Positions 10,719-19,332 of a stretch of DNA of 64,000 nucleotides are shown piece after piece (within the stretch, counting starts at the first letter, position 1; each line of letters begins with the position of its first letter). Source of the DNA: Mumia sp. ZJ1417 (lineage in GTDB: Bacteria; Actinomycetota; Actinomycetes; Propionibacteriales; Nocardioidaceae); contig NZ_CP059901.1 in the NCBI RefSeq assembly GCF_014127285.1, positions 1,426,001 to 1,490,000 on the forward strand. The letters run 5' to 3'. The translations under genes were made by a program, and so were the position numbers. The notes below the pieces were generated by a model. It saw only the letters and a program-made list of their open reading frames with translations. It made no database searches and was not told where the DNA came from.

Positions 10719-12215
10719 ATGAGGATCGACGAGGACCGCTGCTACCGGGCAGTGAGCGCAAAGGACGCCAGGTTCGACGGCGTCTTCTACACGGCGGTGA
10801 CGAGCACCGGCATCTACTGCCGTCCGTCCTGCCCGGCGCGGACCCCGAAGCGCGAGAACGTGCGCTTCTACGCGACGGCGGCCGCGGCCCACGACGCCGG
10901 CTTCCGGGCCTGCCGCAGGTGCCGCCCTGACGCGGCGCCGGGGTCGCCCGAGTGGGACGTCCGTGCCGACACCGTCGGGCGGGCGATGCGCCTCATCCGC
11001 GACGGCGTCGTCGAGAGTCACGGCGTGCCCGGTCTCGCCGACAGGCTCGGCTACAGCACCCGGCACGTGCACCGGATCCTCGTGGACGAGGTCGGCGCCG
11101 GACCCCTCGCGCTCGCACGGAGCAACCGCGCCCACCACGCGCGCATCCTGCTGGAGACCACCGCCGTCCCCGTGACGGACGTGGCGTTCGCCTCCGGATT
11201 CGCGTCCGTGCGGCAGTTCAACGACACCCTCCGCACGGTCTACGACGCCACCCCGACCGCCCTGCGCGACGCAGCGCACCGACGCACCGCTCGCGCCCGG
11301 CCGGCCGCGTCGACCTCCGGGCGGATCACGTTGCGCCTCGCGGTGCGTGCCCCCTTCGCGTACGACCGAATCCTCGGGTTTCTCGAGACGCGCGCCGTCC
11401 CCGGCATCGAGACCGTGCGTGACGGCACCTACGCCCGCACGCTGCGTCTCCCGCACGGTCCGGGCGTCGTCGCCCTCACGCCGGCCGCCGACCACGTCAC
11501 CTGTGCGCTCGAGCTCAGCGACCTGCGCGACACGATGACCGCCGTCACGCGCTGCCGCAGCCTGCTCGACCTCGATGCCGACCCGGTGGCGATCGACGAG
11601 GTCCTCGGCGCCGACGCCTCCCTCGGTGACGCCGTCCGCGCCGTCCCCGGCACCCGCGTGCCGGGCCACGTCGACGGCTACGAGCTCGTCGTCCGGGCGG
11701 TCGTCGGACAGCAGGTGTCGGTCGCCGGGGCGCGGACGACCCTCGGGCGGATCGTGCGCGACCACGGGTCGGCCCTCGATCCTCAGGCGCACCCGCTCGC
11801 GGCGGCGTACACCCTGACGCACGTCTTCCCCGAGCCGGACGCGCTGGCCGCCGTCGATCCTGCATCGCTCGGGATGCCGCGCTCACGCGGCGCGACGGTC
11901 GCCGGGGTCTCGGACGCGGTCGCCGTCGGCAAGCTCGAGATCTGCCCGAGCGCCGACCGCGCAGCCCTGCGCGAGGAGCTGCTGGCGCTGCGAGGCGTCG
12001 GCCCGTGGACCGCCGACTACGTCCTCATGCGTGCGACCCGCGATCCCGACGTCCTGCTCGCGACCGACCTCGTGATCCGGCGCCGGCTCGATGCCCTCGG
12101 GCTCGCGCCGACCCGTACGGTCGACCCGACCGCCGCCTGGAGCCCGTGGCGCTCGTACGCCGCGATACATCTCTGGAACCTTCCCGACACCCGACCGACC
12201 GAGAGGCAGCCATGA
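10719..12215 (+). CDS. alkA: Ada N-terminal/AraC HTH fused to AlkA DNA glycosylase
   Basis: A 498-residue alkylation-response and base-excision protein. Residues 1-75 are the Ada zinc domain with Cys34, Cys38, Cys65 and Cys68; the first is in the GIYCRPSCPAR motif and accepts methyl groups from phosphotriesters in E. coli Ada. Residues about 80-185 are an AraC-type helix-turn-helix. From about 198 the AlkA N-domain follows. The HhH-GPD core is near residues 420-455 with LLALRGVGPWTADYVLMR and the catalytic Asp region DVLLATD. The O6-methylguanine methyltransferase domain of E. coli Ada is absent and is supplied by the next gene, which overlaps by four bases. It probably activates its own operon once methylated. 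Confidence 0.93.
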   Translation: MRIDEDRCYRAVSAKDARFDGVFYTAVTSTGIYCRPSCPARTPKRENVRFYATAAAAHDAGFRACRRCRPDAAPGSPEWDVRADTVGRAMRLIRDGVVESHGVPGLADRLGYSTRHVHRILVDEVGAGPLALARSNRAHHARILLETTAVPVTDVAFASGFASVRQFNDTLRTVYDATPTALRDAAHRRTARARPAASTSGRITLRLAVRAPFAYDRILGFLETRAVPGIETVRDGTYARTLRLPHGPGVVALTPAADHVTCALELSDLRDTMTAVTRCRSLLDLDADPVAIDEVLGADASLGDAVRAVPGTRVPGHVDGYELVVRAVVGQQVSVAGARTTLGRIVRDHGSALDPQAHPLAAAYTLTHVFPEPDALAAVDPASLGMPRSRGATVAGVSDAVAVGKLEICPSADRAALREELLALRGVGPWTADYVLMRATRDPDVLLATDLVIRRRLDALGLAPTRTVDPTAAWSPWRSYAAIHLWNLPDTRPTERQP

Positions 12216-12691
12216 CTGTCACGAACACCGCGTACGTCGACACCACGATCGGCGGCCTGCGCGTCCACAGCGACGGCGCTGCCGTCGTGGCGATCGACTT
12301 CGATGCCGAGCCCGAGGAGCCGGACACGACGGGTGACCCCGTCCTCGAGGCGGCCGTGACCCAGCTCCGCGAGTACTTCGCCGGCGAGCGTACGGACTTC
12401 GACCTCCCGCTCGGCCCTCGCAAGGGCTCGGCGTTCCAGCGCGCTGTCTGGAAGGAGCTCGCCGCGATCCCGTTCGGCGAGACCGCGACGTACGGGGAGA
12501 TCGCGGCGCGGCTCGAGCTCGGCCCGTTCGGGGCGCGGGCGGTCGGGTCCGCGAACGCGTCCAACCCGATCCCCGTGGTCGTCCCGTGCCACCGCGTCGT
12601 CGGCGCCAACGGCACGCTCACCGGCTATGCAGGCGGGCTCCACCGCAAGCAGACCCTGCTCGACCTCGAGCGAGGCCCGGGGCTGTTCTGA
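12212..12691 (+). CDS. ogt: Methylated-DNA--protein-cysteine methyltransferase
   Basis: Suicide repair enzyme that takes the methyl group from O6-methylguanine onto its own cysteine. The product has 159 residues from ATG 12212, which overlaps the stop of the Ada-AlkA gene (ATGA). The active site PVVVPCHRVVG has the conserved PCHR. GSAFQRAVWKELAAIPFGET is the DNA-binding entry and YGEIAARL the recognition helix. The pair forms a compact adaptive-response operon. Confidence 0.96.
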   Translation: MTVTNTAYVDTTIGGLRVHSDGAAVVAIDFDAEPEEPDTTGDPVLEAAVTQLREYFAGERTDFDLPLGPRKGSAFQRAVWKELAAIPFGETATYGEIAARLELGPFGARAVGSANASNPIPVVVPCHRVVGANGTLTGYAGGLHRKQTLLDLERGPGLF

Positions 12692-12696
12692 CCCGG

Positions 12697-13416
12697 CTAC
12701 TCGCCGTTGCGGCGCAGCGACTGCGAGAGGCGCTCGGCGGCGGCGACGACGGCGGGTGCGTGCATGCGACCCGGCTGACGCGTCAGGCGCTCGACCGGGC
12801 CCGAGACGGACACCGCGGCGATGACCTTGCCGGAGGGGGAGCGGACGCTCGCGGAGACCGAGGCGATGCCCGGCTCGCGCTCACCGACGCTCTGCGCCCA
12901 GCCACGGCGGCGTACCTGCGACAGCGCGGCCGCGGTGAACGCCGCGTTCTGGAGGCCGCGGTTCATCCGCTCGGGGTCCTCCCAGGCGAGCAGGATCTGC
13001 GCCGCGGACCCCGCACGCATCGTCAGCTGGCTGCCGACGGGCACGGTGTCGCGCAGCCCCGTCGGGCGCTCGGCGGCGGCGACGCACACGCGGTAGTCGC
13101 CCTGCCGGCGGAACAGCTGTGCCGACTCACCGGTGATGTCGCGCAGGCGCGCGAGGACCGGCCCGGCCGCGGCGAGGAGCCGGTCCTCGCCCGCAGCGGC
13201 CGAGAGCTCGGAGAGGCGGGGGCCGAGGACGAAGCGCCCCTGCATGTCGCGGGCGACGAGACGGTGGTGCTCCAGCGCCACCGCGAGGCGGTGCGCCGTC
13301 GGGCGCGCGAGTCCGGTGCTCGACACGAGGCCGGCCAGTGTCGCCGGTCCGGCCTCGAGTGCCGACAAGACCAGTGCGGCTTTGTCGAGCACGCCGACTC
13401 CGCTAGAGTTGTCCAT
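12697..13416 (-). CDS. ndgR: IclR-family regulator, NdgR/LtbR type
   Basis: A 239-residue transcription factor with an N-terminal winged helix (MDNSSGVGVLDKAALVLSAL opening, recognition helix around STGLARPTAHRLAVAL) and a C-terminal IclR effector domain. It is divergent from leuC-leuD, the place of NdgR in Streptomyces and LtbR in Corynebacterium, which control leucine genes. The start at 13416 was chosen over 13455 because MDNSSGVGVLDKA is the conserved N-terminus and the extra 13 residues are atypical. The symbol rests on position and sequence feel together. Confidence 0.87.
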   Translation of the reverse strand: MDNSSGVGVLDKAALVLSALEAGPATLAGLVSSTGLARPTAHRLAVALEHHRLVARDMQGRFVLGPRLSELSAAAGEDRLLAAAGPVLARLRDITGESAQLFRRQGDYRVCVAAAERPTGLRDTVPVGSQLTMRAGSAAQILLAWEDPERMNRGLQNAAFTAAALSQVRRRGWAQSVGEREPGIASVSASVRSPSGKVIAAVSVSGPVERLTRQPGRMHAPAVVAAAERLSQSLRRNGE

Positions 13417-13435
13417 GCCTTGATATTGCCGTCTC

Positions 13436-13449
13436 GCATTGTGAAATGC
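13436..13449. promoter_or_regulatory. Candidate operator between ndgR and leuC
   Basis: GCATTGTGAAATGC is a perfect inverted repeat (GCATT-GTGA-AATGC) 20 bases before the regulator start and about 76 before leuC. It is a plausible IclR-family operator; I have no consensus at hand to confirm it. Confidence 0.35.
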
Positions 13450-13525
13450 AAGCATGGGCGAGCGAGCTCACGCCGGACTCGTACGAACATCTTGACGGCG
13501 CACCACGTGGAAGAAGGAGAGAGCA

Positions 13526-14932
13526 ATGGGCAAGACCCTTGCGCAGAAGGTGTGGGACGAGCACGTCGTACGACGTGCCGAGGGGGAGCCCGACCTCCTC
13601 TTCATCGACCTTCACCTCATCCACGAGGTGACGAGCCCCCAGGCCTTCGACGGCCTGCGCCTGGCCGACCGTACGGTGAGGCGGCCTGACCTCACGCTGG
13701 CCACCGAGGACCACAACATCCCGACGACCGACCTCGACAAGCCGATCGCCGACCCGATCTCCCGGACGCAGGTCGAGACGCTGCGCCGCAACTGTGAGGA
13801 GTTCGGCGTTCGCCTCCACCCGATGGGCGACATCGAGCAGGGCATCGTGCACGTCGTCGGCCCGCAGCTCGGTCTGACCCAGCCGGGCATGACCGTCGTG
13901 TGCGGCGACTCGCACACCGCGACGCACGGCGCGTTCGGCGCGATCGCCTTCGGGATCGGCACCAGTGAGGTCGAGCACGTCCTCGCGACCCAGACGCTGC
14001 CGCAGGCGCACCCCAAGACCATGGCCGTCGAGGTCGTCGGCCAGCTGGCCGAGGGGGCGTCCGCCAAGGACCTCGTCCTCGCGCTGATCGCCCAGGAGTC
14101 CACCGGTGGTGGGCAGGGCTACATCGTCGAGTACCGCGGGGAGGCCATCCGCGCGCTGTCGATGGAGGCGCGGATGACGATCTGCAACATGTCGATCGAG
14201 TGGGGCGCCAAGGCGGGCATGATCGCGCCCGACGAGACGACCTTCGCGTTCCTCGAGGGGCGTGCGCACGCGCCGAAGGGGGCCGACTGGGACGCCGCCG
14301 TCGCGCACTGGCGCACGCTCGTCACCGACGACGACGCCGAGTTCGACAAGGTCGTCACCCTCGACGCCTCCCGGGTGACCCCGTTCGTCACCTGGGGCAC
14401 CAACCCCGGTCAGGGCGTCCCACTGTCGGCCGACGTCCCGTCGCCGGACGACTTCGACGACCCGAGCGAGCGCGTGGCCGCCGCGCGCGCGCTGGAGTAC
14501 ATGGGCCTGACCGCCGGTACGCCGATGCGCGACATCGCCGTCGACACGGTCTTCGTCGGCTCGTGCACCAACGGGCGCATGGAGGACCTGCGGGTCGCCG
14601 CGGCCATCATCGAGGGTCACAAGGTGGCCGACTCGACGCGGTTTCTCGTGGTTCCCGGCTCGGTGCGCGTGCGTCTGCAGGCCGAGGAGGAGGGCCTCGA
14701 CGTCATCTTCAAGGAGGCGGGCGCCGAGTGGCGCGGCGCCGGCTGCTCGATGTGTCTCGGCATGAACCCCGACCAGCTTGCGCCGGGTGAGCGCAGCGCG
14801 TCGACGTCGAACCGCAACTTCGAGGGGCGTCAGGGCAAGGGCGGCCGTACCCACCTGGTCTCGCCCGAGGTCGCCGCTGCGACCGCGGTCCTCGGACACC
14901 TCGCCTCACCTGCCGACCTCGTCAACGCCTGA
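13526..14932 (+). CDS. leuC: 3-isopropylmalate dehydratase large subunit
   Basis: The aconitase-like iron-sulfur subunit that isomerises 2- to 3-isopropylmalate with LeuD. 468 residues, the usual length. Catalytic motifs: [20 protein letters not shown] near residue 127 and [14 protein letters not shown] near residue 343. Three cluster cysteines are visible, in the GSCTNGR segment and in [14 protein letters not shown] strong GAAGGAGAGA precedes ATG 13526. leuD follows after 22 bases. Confidence 0.97.
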   Translation: MGKTLAQKVWDEHVVRRAEGEPDLLFIDLHLIHEVTSPQAFDGLRLADRTVRRPDLTLATEDHNIPTTDLDKPIADPISRTQVETLRRNCEEFGVRLHPMGDIEQGIVHVVGPQLGLTQPGMTVVCGDSHTATHGAFGAIAFGIGTSEVEHVLATQTLPQAHPKTMAVEVVGQLAEGASAKDLVLALIAQESTGGGQGYIVEYRGEAIRALSMEARMTICNMSIEWGAKAGMIAPDETTFAFLEGRAHAPKGADWDAAVAHWRTLVTDDDAEFDKVVTLDASRVTPFVTWGTNPGQGVPLSADVPSPDDFDDPSERVAAARALEYMGLTAGTPMRDIAVDTVFVGSCTNGRMEDLRVAAAIIEGHKVADSTRFLVVPGSVRVRLQAEEEGLDVIFKEAGAEWRGAGCSMCLGMNPDQLAPGERSASTSNRNFEGRQGKGGRTHLVSPEVAAATAVLGHLASPADLVNA

Positions 14933-14954
14933 CCGACCCGCACGGAGAACGCCC

Positions 14955-15554
14955 ATGGAGAAGTTCAGCACGCACACCGGCGTCGGAGCCCCGCTACGAC
15001 GCAGCAACGTCGATACCGACCAGATCATCCCCGCCGAGTACCTCAAGCGCGTCACTCGCACCGGCTTCGAGGACGGCTTGTTCTCCGGCTGGCGCAAGGA
15101 CCCCGCGTTCGTCCTCAATCAGCCGGCGTACGCGGACGCGTCGGTGCTCGTGGCCGGCCCCGACTTCGGCACCGGCTCGTCGCGCGAGCACGCAGTCTGG
15201 GCACTCCAGAACTACGGCTTCGCGGTCGTGGTCTCGCCGCGCTTCGGCGACATCTTCCGAGGCAACTCGGGCAAGGCGGGACTCCTCGCGGCCCAGGTCG
15301 ACGAGAAGACCGTGGCCGCCCTGTGGGAGCTCCTCGAGGCGCAGCCCGGAGCGACGATCACCGTCGACCTCGAGGCGCGCACCCTCGTCGCCGGCGAGGG
15401 CTCCGACCGCATCGAGGACTCGTTCGACATCGACGACTACACGCGCTGGCGGCTGCTCGAAGGACTCGACGACATCGGCCTCACGCTGTCGCACGCGGAC
15501 GCAATCAGCGCGTACGAGGCGACACGACCGTCGTTCAAGCCAGCAACGTTGTGA
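14955..15554 (+). CDS. leuD: 3-isopropylmalate dehydratase small subunit
   Basis: The swivel-domain partner of LeuC. 199 residues from ATG 14955. [16 protein letters not shown] near residues 17-32 and [18 protein letters not shown] near residue 76 are the family signatures; the second holds the substrate-binding Ser-Arg. The operon ends at the strong hairpin that follows. Confidence 0.97.
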   Translation: MEKFSTHTGVGAPLRRSNVDTDQIIPAEYLKRVTRTGFEDGLFSGWRKDPAFVLNQPAYADASVLVAGPDFGTGSSREHAVWALQNYGFAVVVSPRFGDIFRGNSGKAGLLAAQVDEKTVAALWELLEAQPGATITVDLEARTLVAGEGSDRIEDSFDIDDYTRWRLLEGLDDIGLTLSHADAISAYEATRPSFKPATL

Positions 15555-15604
15555 CGAGCAGGTCACCCTCTCGATGACGTCGAAAGGGTAGGCCGTCCGC
15601 TCTG

Positions 15605-15657
15605 ACCCGATTCTCGGAAACCACGTAACCACGGTGGTTTCCGAGAATCGGGTTTTT
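15605..15657 (+). terminator. Rho-independent terminator of leuCD
   Basis: A 20-bp perfect stem (15605-15624 with 15634-15653) with a nine-base loop and a T6 tract. Unusually AT-balanced for this genome and a textbook intrinsic terminator. The rest of the 15555-15821 gap holds the hup promoter region, with no gene. Confidence 0.9.
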
Positions 15658-15821
15658 TGCGCGTCCGGACGACAGCAGTCGGAACGGCAGTGAGGGCGCG
15701 CTGCGTGTGGCGACACGTGGAGGCAACACGTTCGGACAAATGCCTCTACGGTGATTGAGTCGGACAAGGCGATTGCCTACCGTCAAACGCGAAGTGCCGA
15801 ATCGTTCACGGAGAGGAACCG

Positions 15822-16613
15822 GTGAACAAGAGCGAGTTCGTCGAGGTGCTCGCGGCTTCCTTCGAAGGAAACCGTGCGCAGGCTCGTCGCGCGCTCGACG
15901 CTGTGATCGTGACTCTCACCGCCCGCCTGGCGAGCGGTGACCGTGTCGTGATCAGCGGGTTCGGAGCGTTTCAACAATCGATCCGCACCGGCCGAGAGGT
16001 CCGGAACCCGCGGACGGGGGAGATCCACGTGATCGCGGATCGGACCATCCCGAAGTTCATACCCGGAGGGGAGCTGAAGAACGTGGTGGCAGGTGTGAGG
16101 ACGGCAGCCAAGAGGGCGCCCGCGAAGAAGGCAACCGCTAAGAAGGCGACTGCCAAGAAGTCCGCGGCGAAGAAGACGGCGGCCGCAAAGAAGGCGACGG
16201 CCAAGAGGGCGACTGTCAAGAAGGCGGCCGCGAAGAAGGCGACTGCCAAGAAGTCCGCAGCCAAGAAGACGACCGCCGCGAAGAAGGCGACCGCCAAGAA
16301 GACCGCAGCCAAGAAGACCGCAGCCAAGAAGACGACGGCGAAGAAGGCAACCGCCAAGAAGACTGCGGCCAAGAAGAGCACGGCGAAGAAGTCCGTCGCC
16401 AAGAAGACTGCGGCGAAGAGGACGGCCGCAAAGAAGACTGCGGCGAAGAAGACTGCGGCGAAGAAGACTGCGGCGAAGAAGTCCGCAGCCAAGAAGACTG
16501 CGGCGAAGAAGTCCGCAGCCAAGAGGTCCCCTGCAAGGAAGACCGCGGCGAAGAAGTCCGCCGCCAAGAAGACCGCACGCAAGTCACCTGCTCGCGTCAC
16601 CGCCGGCGTGTGA
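15822..16613 (+). CDS. hup: HU-family nucleoid protein with Lys/Ala tail
   Basis: A 263-residue DNA-bending protein. Residues 1-92 are a standard HU domain (start MNKSEFVEVLAASF, arm region EVRNPRTGEIHV). Residues about 100-255 are a low-complexity tail built from KKTAAKK/KKATAKK/KKSAAKK pentad-type repeats, as in mycobacterial HupB and Streptomyces HupS. The tail resembles histone H1 and should compact DNA. GTG 15822 has GAGAGGA upstream. The neighbourhood leuC-leuD-hup is the conserved actinobacterial order. The tail repeats make the DNA locally repetitive, so copy number may vary among strains. Confidence 0.95.
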   Translation: MNKSEFVEVLAASFEGNRAQARRALDAVIVTLTARLASGDRVVISGFGAFQQSIRTGREVRNPRTGEIHVIADRTIPKFIPGGELKNVVAGVRTAAKRAPAKKATAKKATAKKSAAKKTAAAKKATAKRATVKKAAAKKATAKKSAAKKTTAAKKATAKKTAAKKTAAKKTTAKKATAKKTAAKKSTAKKSVAKKTAAKRTAAKKTAAKKTAAKKTAAKKSAAKKTAAKKSAAKRSPARKTAAKKSAAKKTARKSPARVTAGV

Positions 16614-16623
16614 CCTCGACGAC

Positions 16624-16657
16624 GGATGCGGCCTCGGGCGTGACCGGGGCCGCATCC
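16624..16657. terminator. Hairpin between hup and the convergent small gene
   Basis: GGATGCGGCC at 16624-16633 pairs with GGCCGCATCC at 16648-16657. It sits between two convergent genes and can serve both strands. No T-run, so termination is inferred from position. Confidence 0.6.
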
Positions 16658-16669
16658 GCGCGTCCGCGG

Positions 16670-16867
16670 TCAGTGGATGCGCAGGGCGGTGACGCGGTCT
16701 CGTCCCGCACTCGTCTCGACGATGACACGCTGCCCTGGGCGAAGGTGCCGGACCGGCGACGAGGCGACCACGTCGCTGTCGTACGACAGCGTCACGCCGT
16801 CGTCGAGCACGAGGGTGCCGCCCCGCTCGGCGTCGAAGGTGGCAATCGTGCCCTGCATGGAGGTCAC
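16670..16867 (-). CDS. Small OB-fold-like (cold-shock-like) protein
   Basis: A 65-residue protein. The pattern MQGTIATFDAERGGTLVLDD, then LSYDSD and RHLRPGQRVIVE, looks like a shortened cold-shock/OB fold, without the RNP motifs of true CspA. Function unknown. GTG 16867 overlaps the cofC stop (GTGA); ATG 16858 is an alternative that removes three residues. Tight coupling to cofC suggests one transcript. Confidence 0.65.
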   Translation of the reverse strand: MTSMQGTIATFDAERGGTLVLDDGVTLSYDSDVVASSPVRHLRPGQRVIVETSAGRDRVTALRIH

Positions 16868-17478
16868 CGTACCGTGACTGTCGCGAGGACCGCGGTCGTC
16901 CGGGGCCCGAGCGCGGTGCCGAGCGCGGCGAGGTGCTCGGGAAGATCGGTGTCCCGCTGCAGCCCCCGGCCGGCCGGGAGCGGCGTCGCGCCCTGAGCGA
17001 CGTGGGCGGCCAACGAGCCGGCGCCGAAACGAGGCTCTAGCCGGTGCACGTCGGTGGCAGCGAGCAGGGTGGTGCCTGTGCCGTCCGCATCGGCGACCAC
17101 GGAAAGGGGATAGGCCTCGGCGAGGCGCAGAGCGGCCGCGAGCTCGTCAGACGTCAGTGCGGGGAGGTCGGCCGTGAGGACCGCGACCGGAGCACCGCCC
17201 CCGCCCGCCTTCGCCAGGCCCGCGATGATCGCGGCGTCCAGGCCCCCTCCCGGGTCCGGAACCACCTCGTACGCACTGGTCGAGGACGCGGCGGCCAACG
17301 TCTCGTCGGACGTCACCACGATGACGCGCGCGACGACGGGACAACCAGCGACAGCGTCGAGGGTGTCGAGCGCCAGTGCCCGCGCGAGCGTCGGGCGCGC
17401 GGCTGCGTACGCGGAGAGCCGCGACTTGCCCACCGACGCGTCCTTCACGGGGACGACCACCGACCACCTTCGACTCAC
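16864..17478 (-). CDS. cofC: 2-phospho-L-lactate guanylyltransferase
   Basis: Nucleotidyltransferase of coenzyme F420 synthesis; in actinobacteria the substrate is probably phosphoenolpyruvate. 204 residues from GTG 17478. The N-terminal VVVPVKDASVGKSRL is the nucleotide-binding motif, VLTADLPALTSDEL the metal Asp region, and GAGSLAAHV the C-terminal signature. ATG 17496 is an alternative start six residues earlier; neither has a clear Shine-Dalgarno site. Divergent from plsC. It indicates an F420-using organism. Confidence 0.9.
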   Translation of the reverse strand: MSRRWSVVVPVKDASVGKSRLSAYAAARPTLARALALDTLDAVAGCPVVARVIVVTSDETLAAASSTSAYEVVPDPGGGLDAAIIAGLAKAGGGGAPVAVLTADLPALTSDELAAALRLAEAYPLSVVADADGTGTTLLAATDVHRLEPRFGAGSLAAHVAQGATPLPAGRGLQRDTDLPEHLAALGTALGPRTTAVLATVTVR

Positions 17479-17547
17479 AGGTCGATCTTGCCCCATCGCG
17501 GCTCTACACCCCTTGGCGCCGGGTCGTGATGAACTAGGCTCACTCGG

Positions 17548-18327
17548 ATGGAGAGTCCTGTCCCTGCCCGGTCCCGGCGTGATCCCGGGCTGGTCCTGAG
17601 GGCGATCGTGGCGACGCTGCGCGGTCCGGTGACGGTGATGGTGAAACGTGACTGGCGCGGCGCCGAGCATCTCCCGGTCGACGAGGGGTTCGTCGTGGCC
17701 GCCAACCACGTCTCTCACTCGGACCCGGTGATGCTCGCCCACTTCTTGTACGACAACGGGGTGCCGCCGCGCTACCTCGCGAAGGCGGCGATCCTCGACC
17801 TGCCGGTCGCGGGCAGGCTCCTTCGGACGACCGGCCAGATCCCCGTCTACCGCGGTACGGCGCACGCCGCCGACGCCTTCGCCGCAGCCAAGCAGGCCGT
17901 GCTCGACGGAGAAGGCGTCATCTTCTATCCCGAGGGCACGATCACCCGCGACCCGGACGAGTGGCCGATGTCAGGCAAGAGTGGGGCCGCGCGCGTGTCG
18001 CTGGAGACTGGCTGCCCAGTGATCCCGATTGCCCAATGGGGGCCCAACATGTTTCTTGAGCCGTACGACAAGGTGCCCCATGTGCTGCCCCGGAAGACGA
18101 TGGTCGTCGCCGCAGGGCCCCCGGTCGATCTGGCCGAGCTTCGCGGTCAAGTGGTCAGTGCCGCTATCCTCGCCACGGCCACCGAACGCATCATGGATGC
18201 GGTGACCGAGGAGCTGGCCAAGATCAGAGGCATCTCCGCCCCGGACGGACGGATGTCTCTGGACGACCCCCGTGTGCGGCAGCGTCCACGACCCCGCCGC
18301 CAGTCGGCATCCCAGAAGGAGAATTGA
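17548..18327 (+). CDS. plsC: 1-acyl-glycerol-3-phosphate acyltransferase
   Basis: Makes phosphatidic acid at the membrane. 259 residues. The acyltransferase HX4D motif is NHVSHSDPVML near residues 54-64. GQIPVYRG follows, and FYPEGTITRDPD near residue 130 is the glycerol-phosphate site. The basic C-terminal tail (RQRPRPRRQ) may contact membrane phosphates. Its stop is three bases before gpsA, which makes its substrate's backbone, so the pair works in phospholipid synthesis. Confidence 0.93.
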   Translation: MESPVPARSRRDPGLVLRAIVATLRGPVTVMVKRDWRGAEHLPVDEGFVVAANHVSHSDPVMLAHFLYDNGVPPRYLAKAAILDLPVAGRLLRTTGQIPVYRGTAHAADAFAAAKQAVLDGEGVIFYPEGTITRDPDEWPMSGKSGAARVSLETGCPVIPIAQWGPNMFLEPYDKVPHVLPRKTMVVAAGPPVDLAELRGQVVSAAILATATERIMDAVTEELAKIRGISAPDGRMSLDDPRVRQRPRPRRQSASQKEN

Positions 18328-18330
18328 TCA

Positions 18331-19332
18331 ATGCCGAAGACCGCAGTGCTCGGAGCCGGATCCTGGGGGACCGCGTTCTCGTTGGTCCTGGCCGACGCCG
18401 GCAATGACGTGCACCTGTGGGGCCGCCGGACCGAGGTCTGTGAGGTGATCAACCAGACCCGTGAGAATCCGGACTACCTTCCCGGGATCCTTCTGCCGGA
18501 GACGATCAAGGCCAGCCACGACCCCGCCGTCGTGCTGTCGGGTGCAGAGATCGTCGTCCTCGCGGTCCCGTCCCAGCAGCTGCGGACCAACCTCCAGGAG
18601 TGGGCCCGTCACATTCCGCCGGACGCCGTCATCGTGAGCCTGATGAAGGGCGTGGAGCTCGGCACCCACCTGCGCATGAGCGAGGTCATCGCCGAGCTGA
18701 CCGGCGCGGGCCCGGAGCGGATCGCCGTCGTCACGGGCCCCAACCTCGCGCGTGAGATCGCTCAGCGCGAGCCCGCCGCAGCGGTCGTGGCGTGCGTCGA
18801 CGACGCCGTCGCCAAGCGGCTCCAGGCGTGGTGCCACACGCCGTCCTTCCGCCCGTACACCAACACCGACGTCGTGGGCTGCGAGCTGGCCGGCACGACC
18901 AAGAACGTCATCGCGCTGGCCGTCGGGGTGGCTGACGGCCTCGGGTACGGCGACAACGCCAAGGCCTCGGTCATCACCCGAGGTCTGGCCGAGACCGCGC
19001 GCCTCGGGATGGCGATGGGGGCTGATCCGATGACGATGATGGGCCTGGCCGGGATGGGAGACCTGGTCGCGACGTGCAGCTCTCCGCTGTCGCGCAACCG
19101 CACCTTCGGCGAGAAGCTCGGACGTGGCATGAGCATCGACGAGATCGTCGCGTCGACCCGGCAGGTCGCCGAGGGCGTCAAGTCCAGCGACTCGGTCTCC
19201 GAGCTCGCGAGCCTCCACGGAGTGGACATGCCGATCGTGGAGCAGGTGGCGGCTCTCATCCGGGGCGAGACGAGCCCGAAGGAGCTCGTCGCCACCCTGG
19301 TCTCACGTACGCCGAAGCCCGAGGTCCGCTGA
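18331..19332 (+). CDS. gpsA: Glycerol-3-phosphate dehydrogenase [NAD(P)+]
   Basis: Reduces dihydroxyacetone phosphate to sn-glycerol-3-phosphate for phospholipids. 333 residues. The nucleotide-binding [19 protein letters not shown] is at residues 5-23. [17 protein letters not shown] is near residue 110, and [20 protein letters not shown] near residue 185 contains the catalytic Lys. ATG with AGGAGAA upstream. Its last 30 bases overlap the convergent PLP-enzyme gene. Confidence 0.96.
   Translation: MPKTAVLGAGSWGTAFSLVLADAGNDVHLWGRRTEVCEVINQTRENPDYLPGILLPETIKASHDPAVVLSGAEIVVLAVPSQQLRTNLQEWARHIPPDAVIVSLMKGVELGTHLRMSEVIAELTGAGPERIAVVTGPNLAREIAQREPAAAVVACVDDAVAKRLQAWCHTPSFRPYTNTDVVGCELAGTTKNVIALAVGVADGLGYGDNAKASVITRGLAETARLGMAMGADPMTMMGLAGMGDLVATCSSPLSRNRTFGEKLGRGMSIDEIVASTRQVAEGVKSSDSVSELASLHGVDMPIVEQVAALIRGETSPKELVATLVSRTPKPEVR

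Noticed and set aside
10719-12215. A complete E. coli-type Ada protein.
   Set aside because: The C-terminal domain is an HhH-GPD glycosylase, not the PCHR methyltransferase.
15605-15657. The leuD hairpin as a third copy of the DUF559-associated palindrome.
   Set aside because: Arms share no core with it and it ends in T6; it is a normal terminator.
16110-16600. Regular short repeats that could look like a CRISPR or tandem repeat array.
   Set aside because: They are in frame Lys/Ala codons of the HU tail with no spacers.
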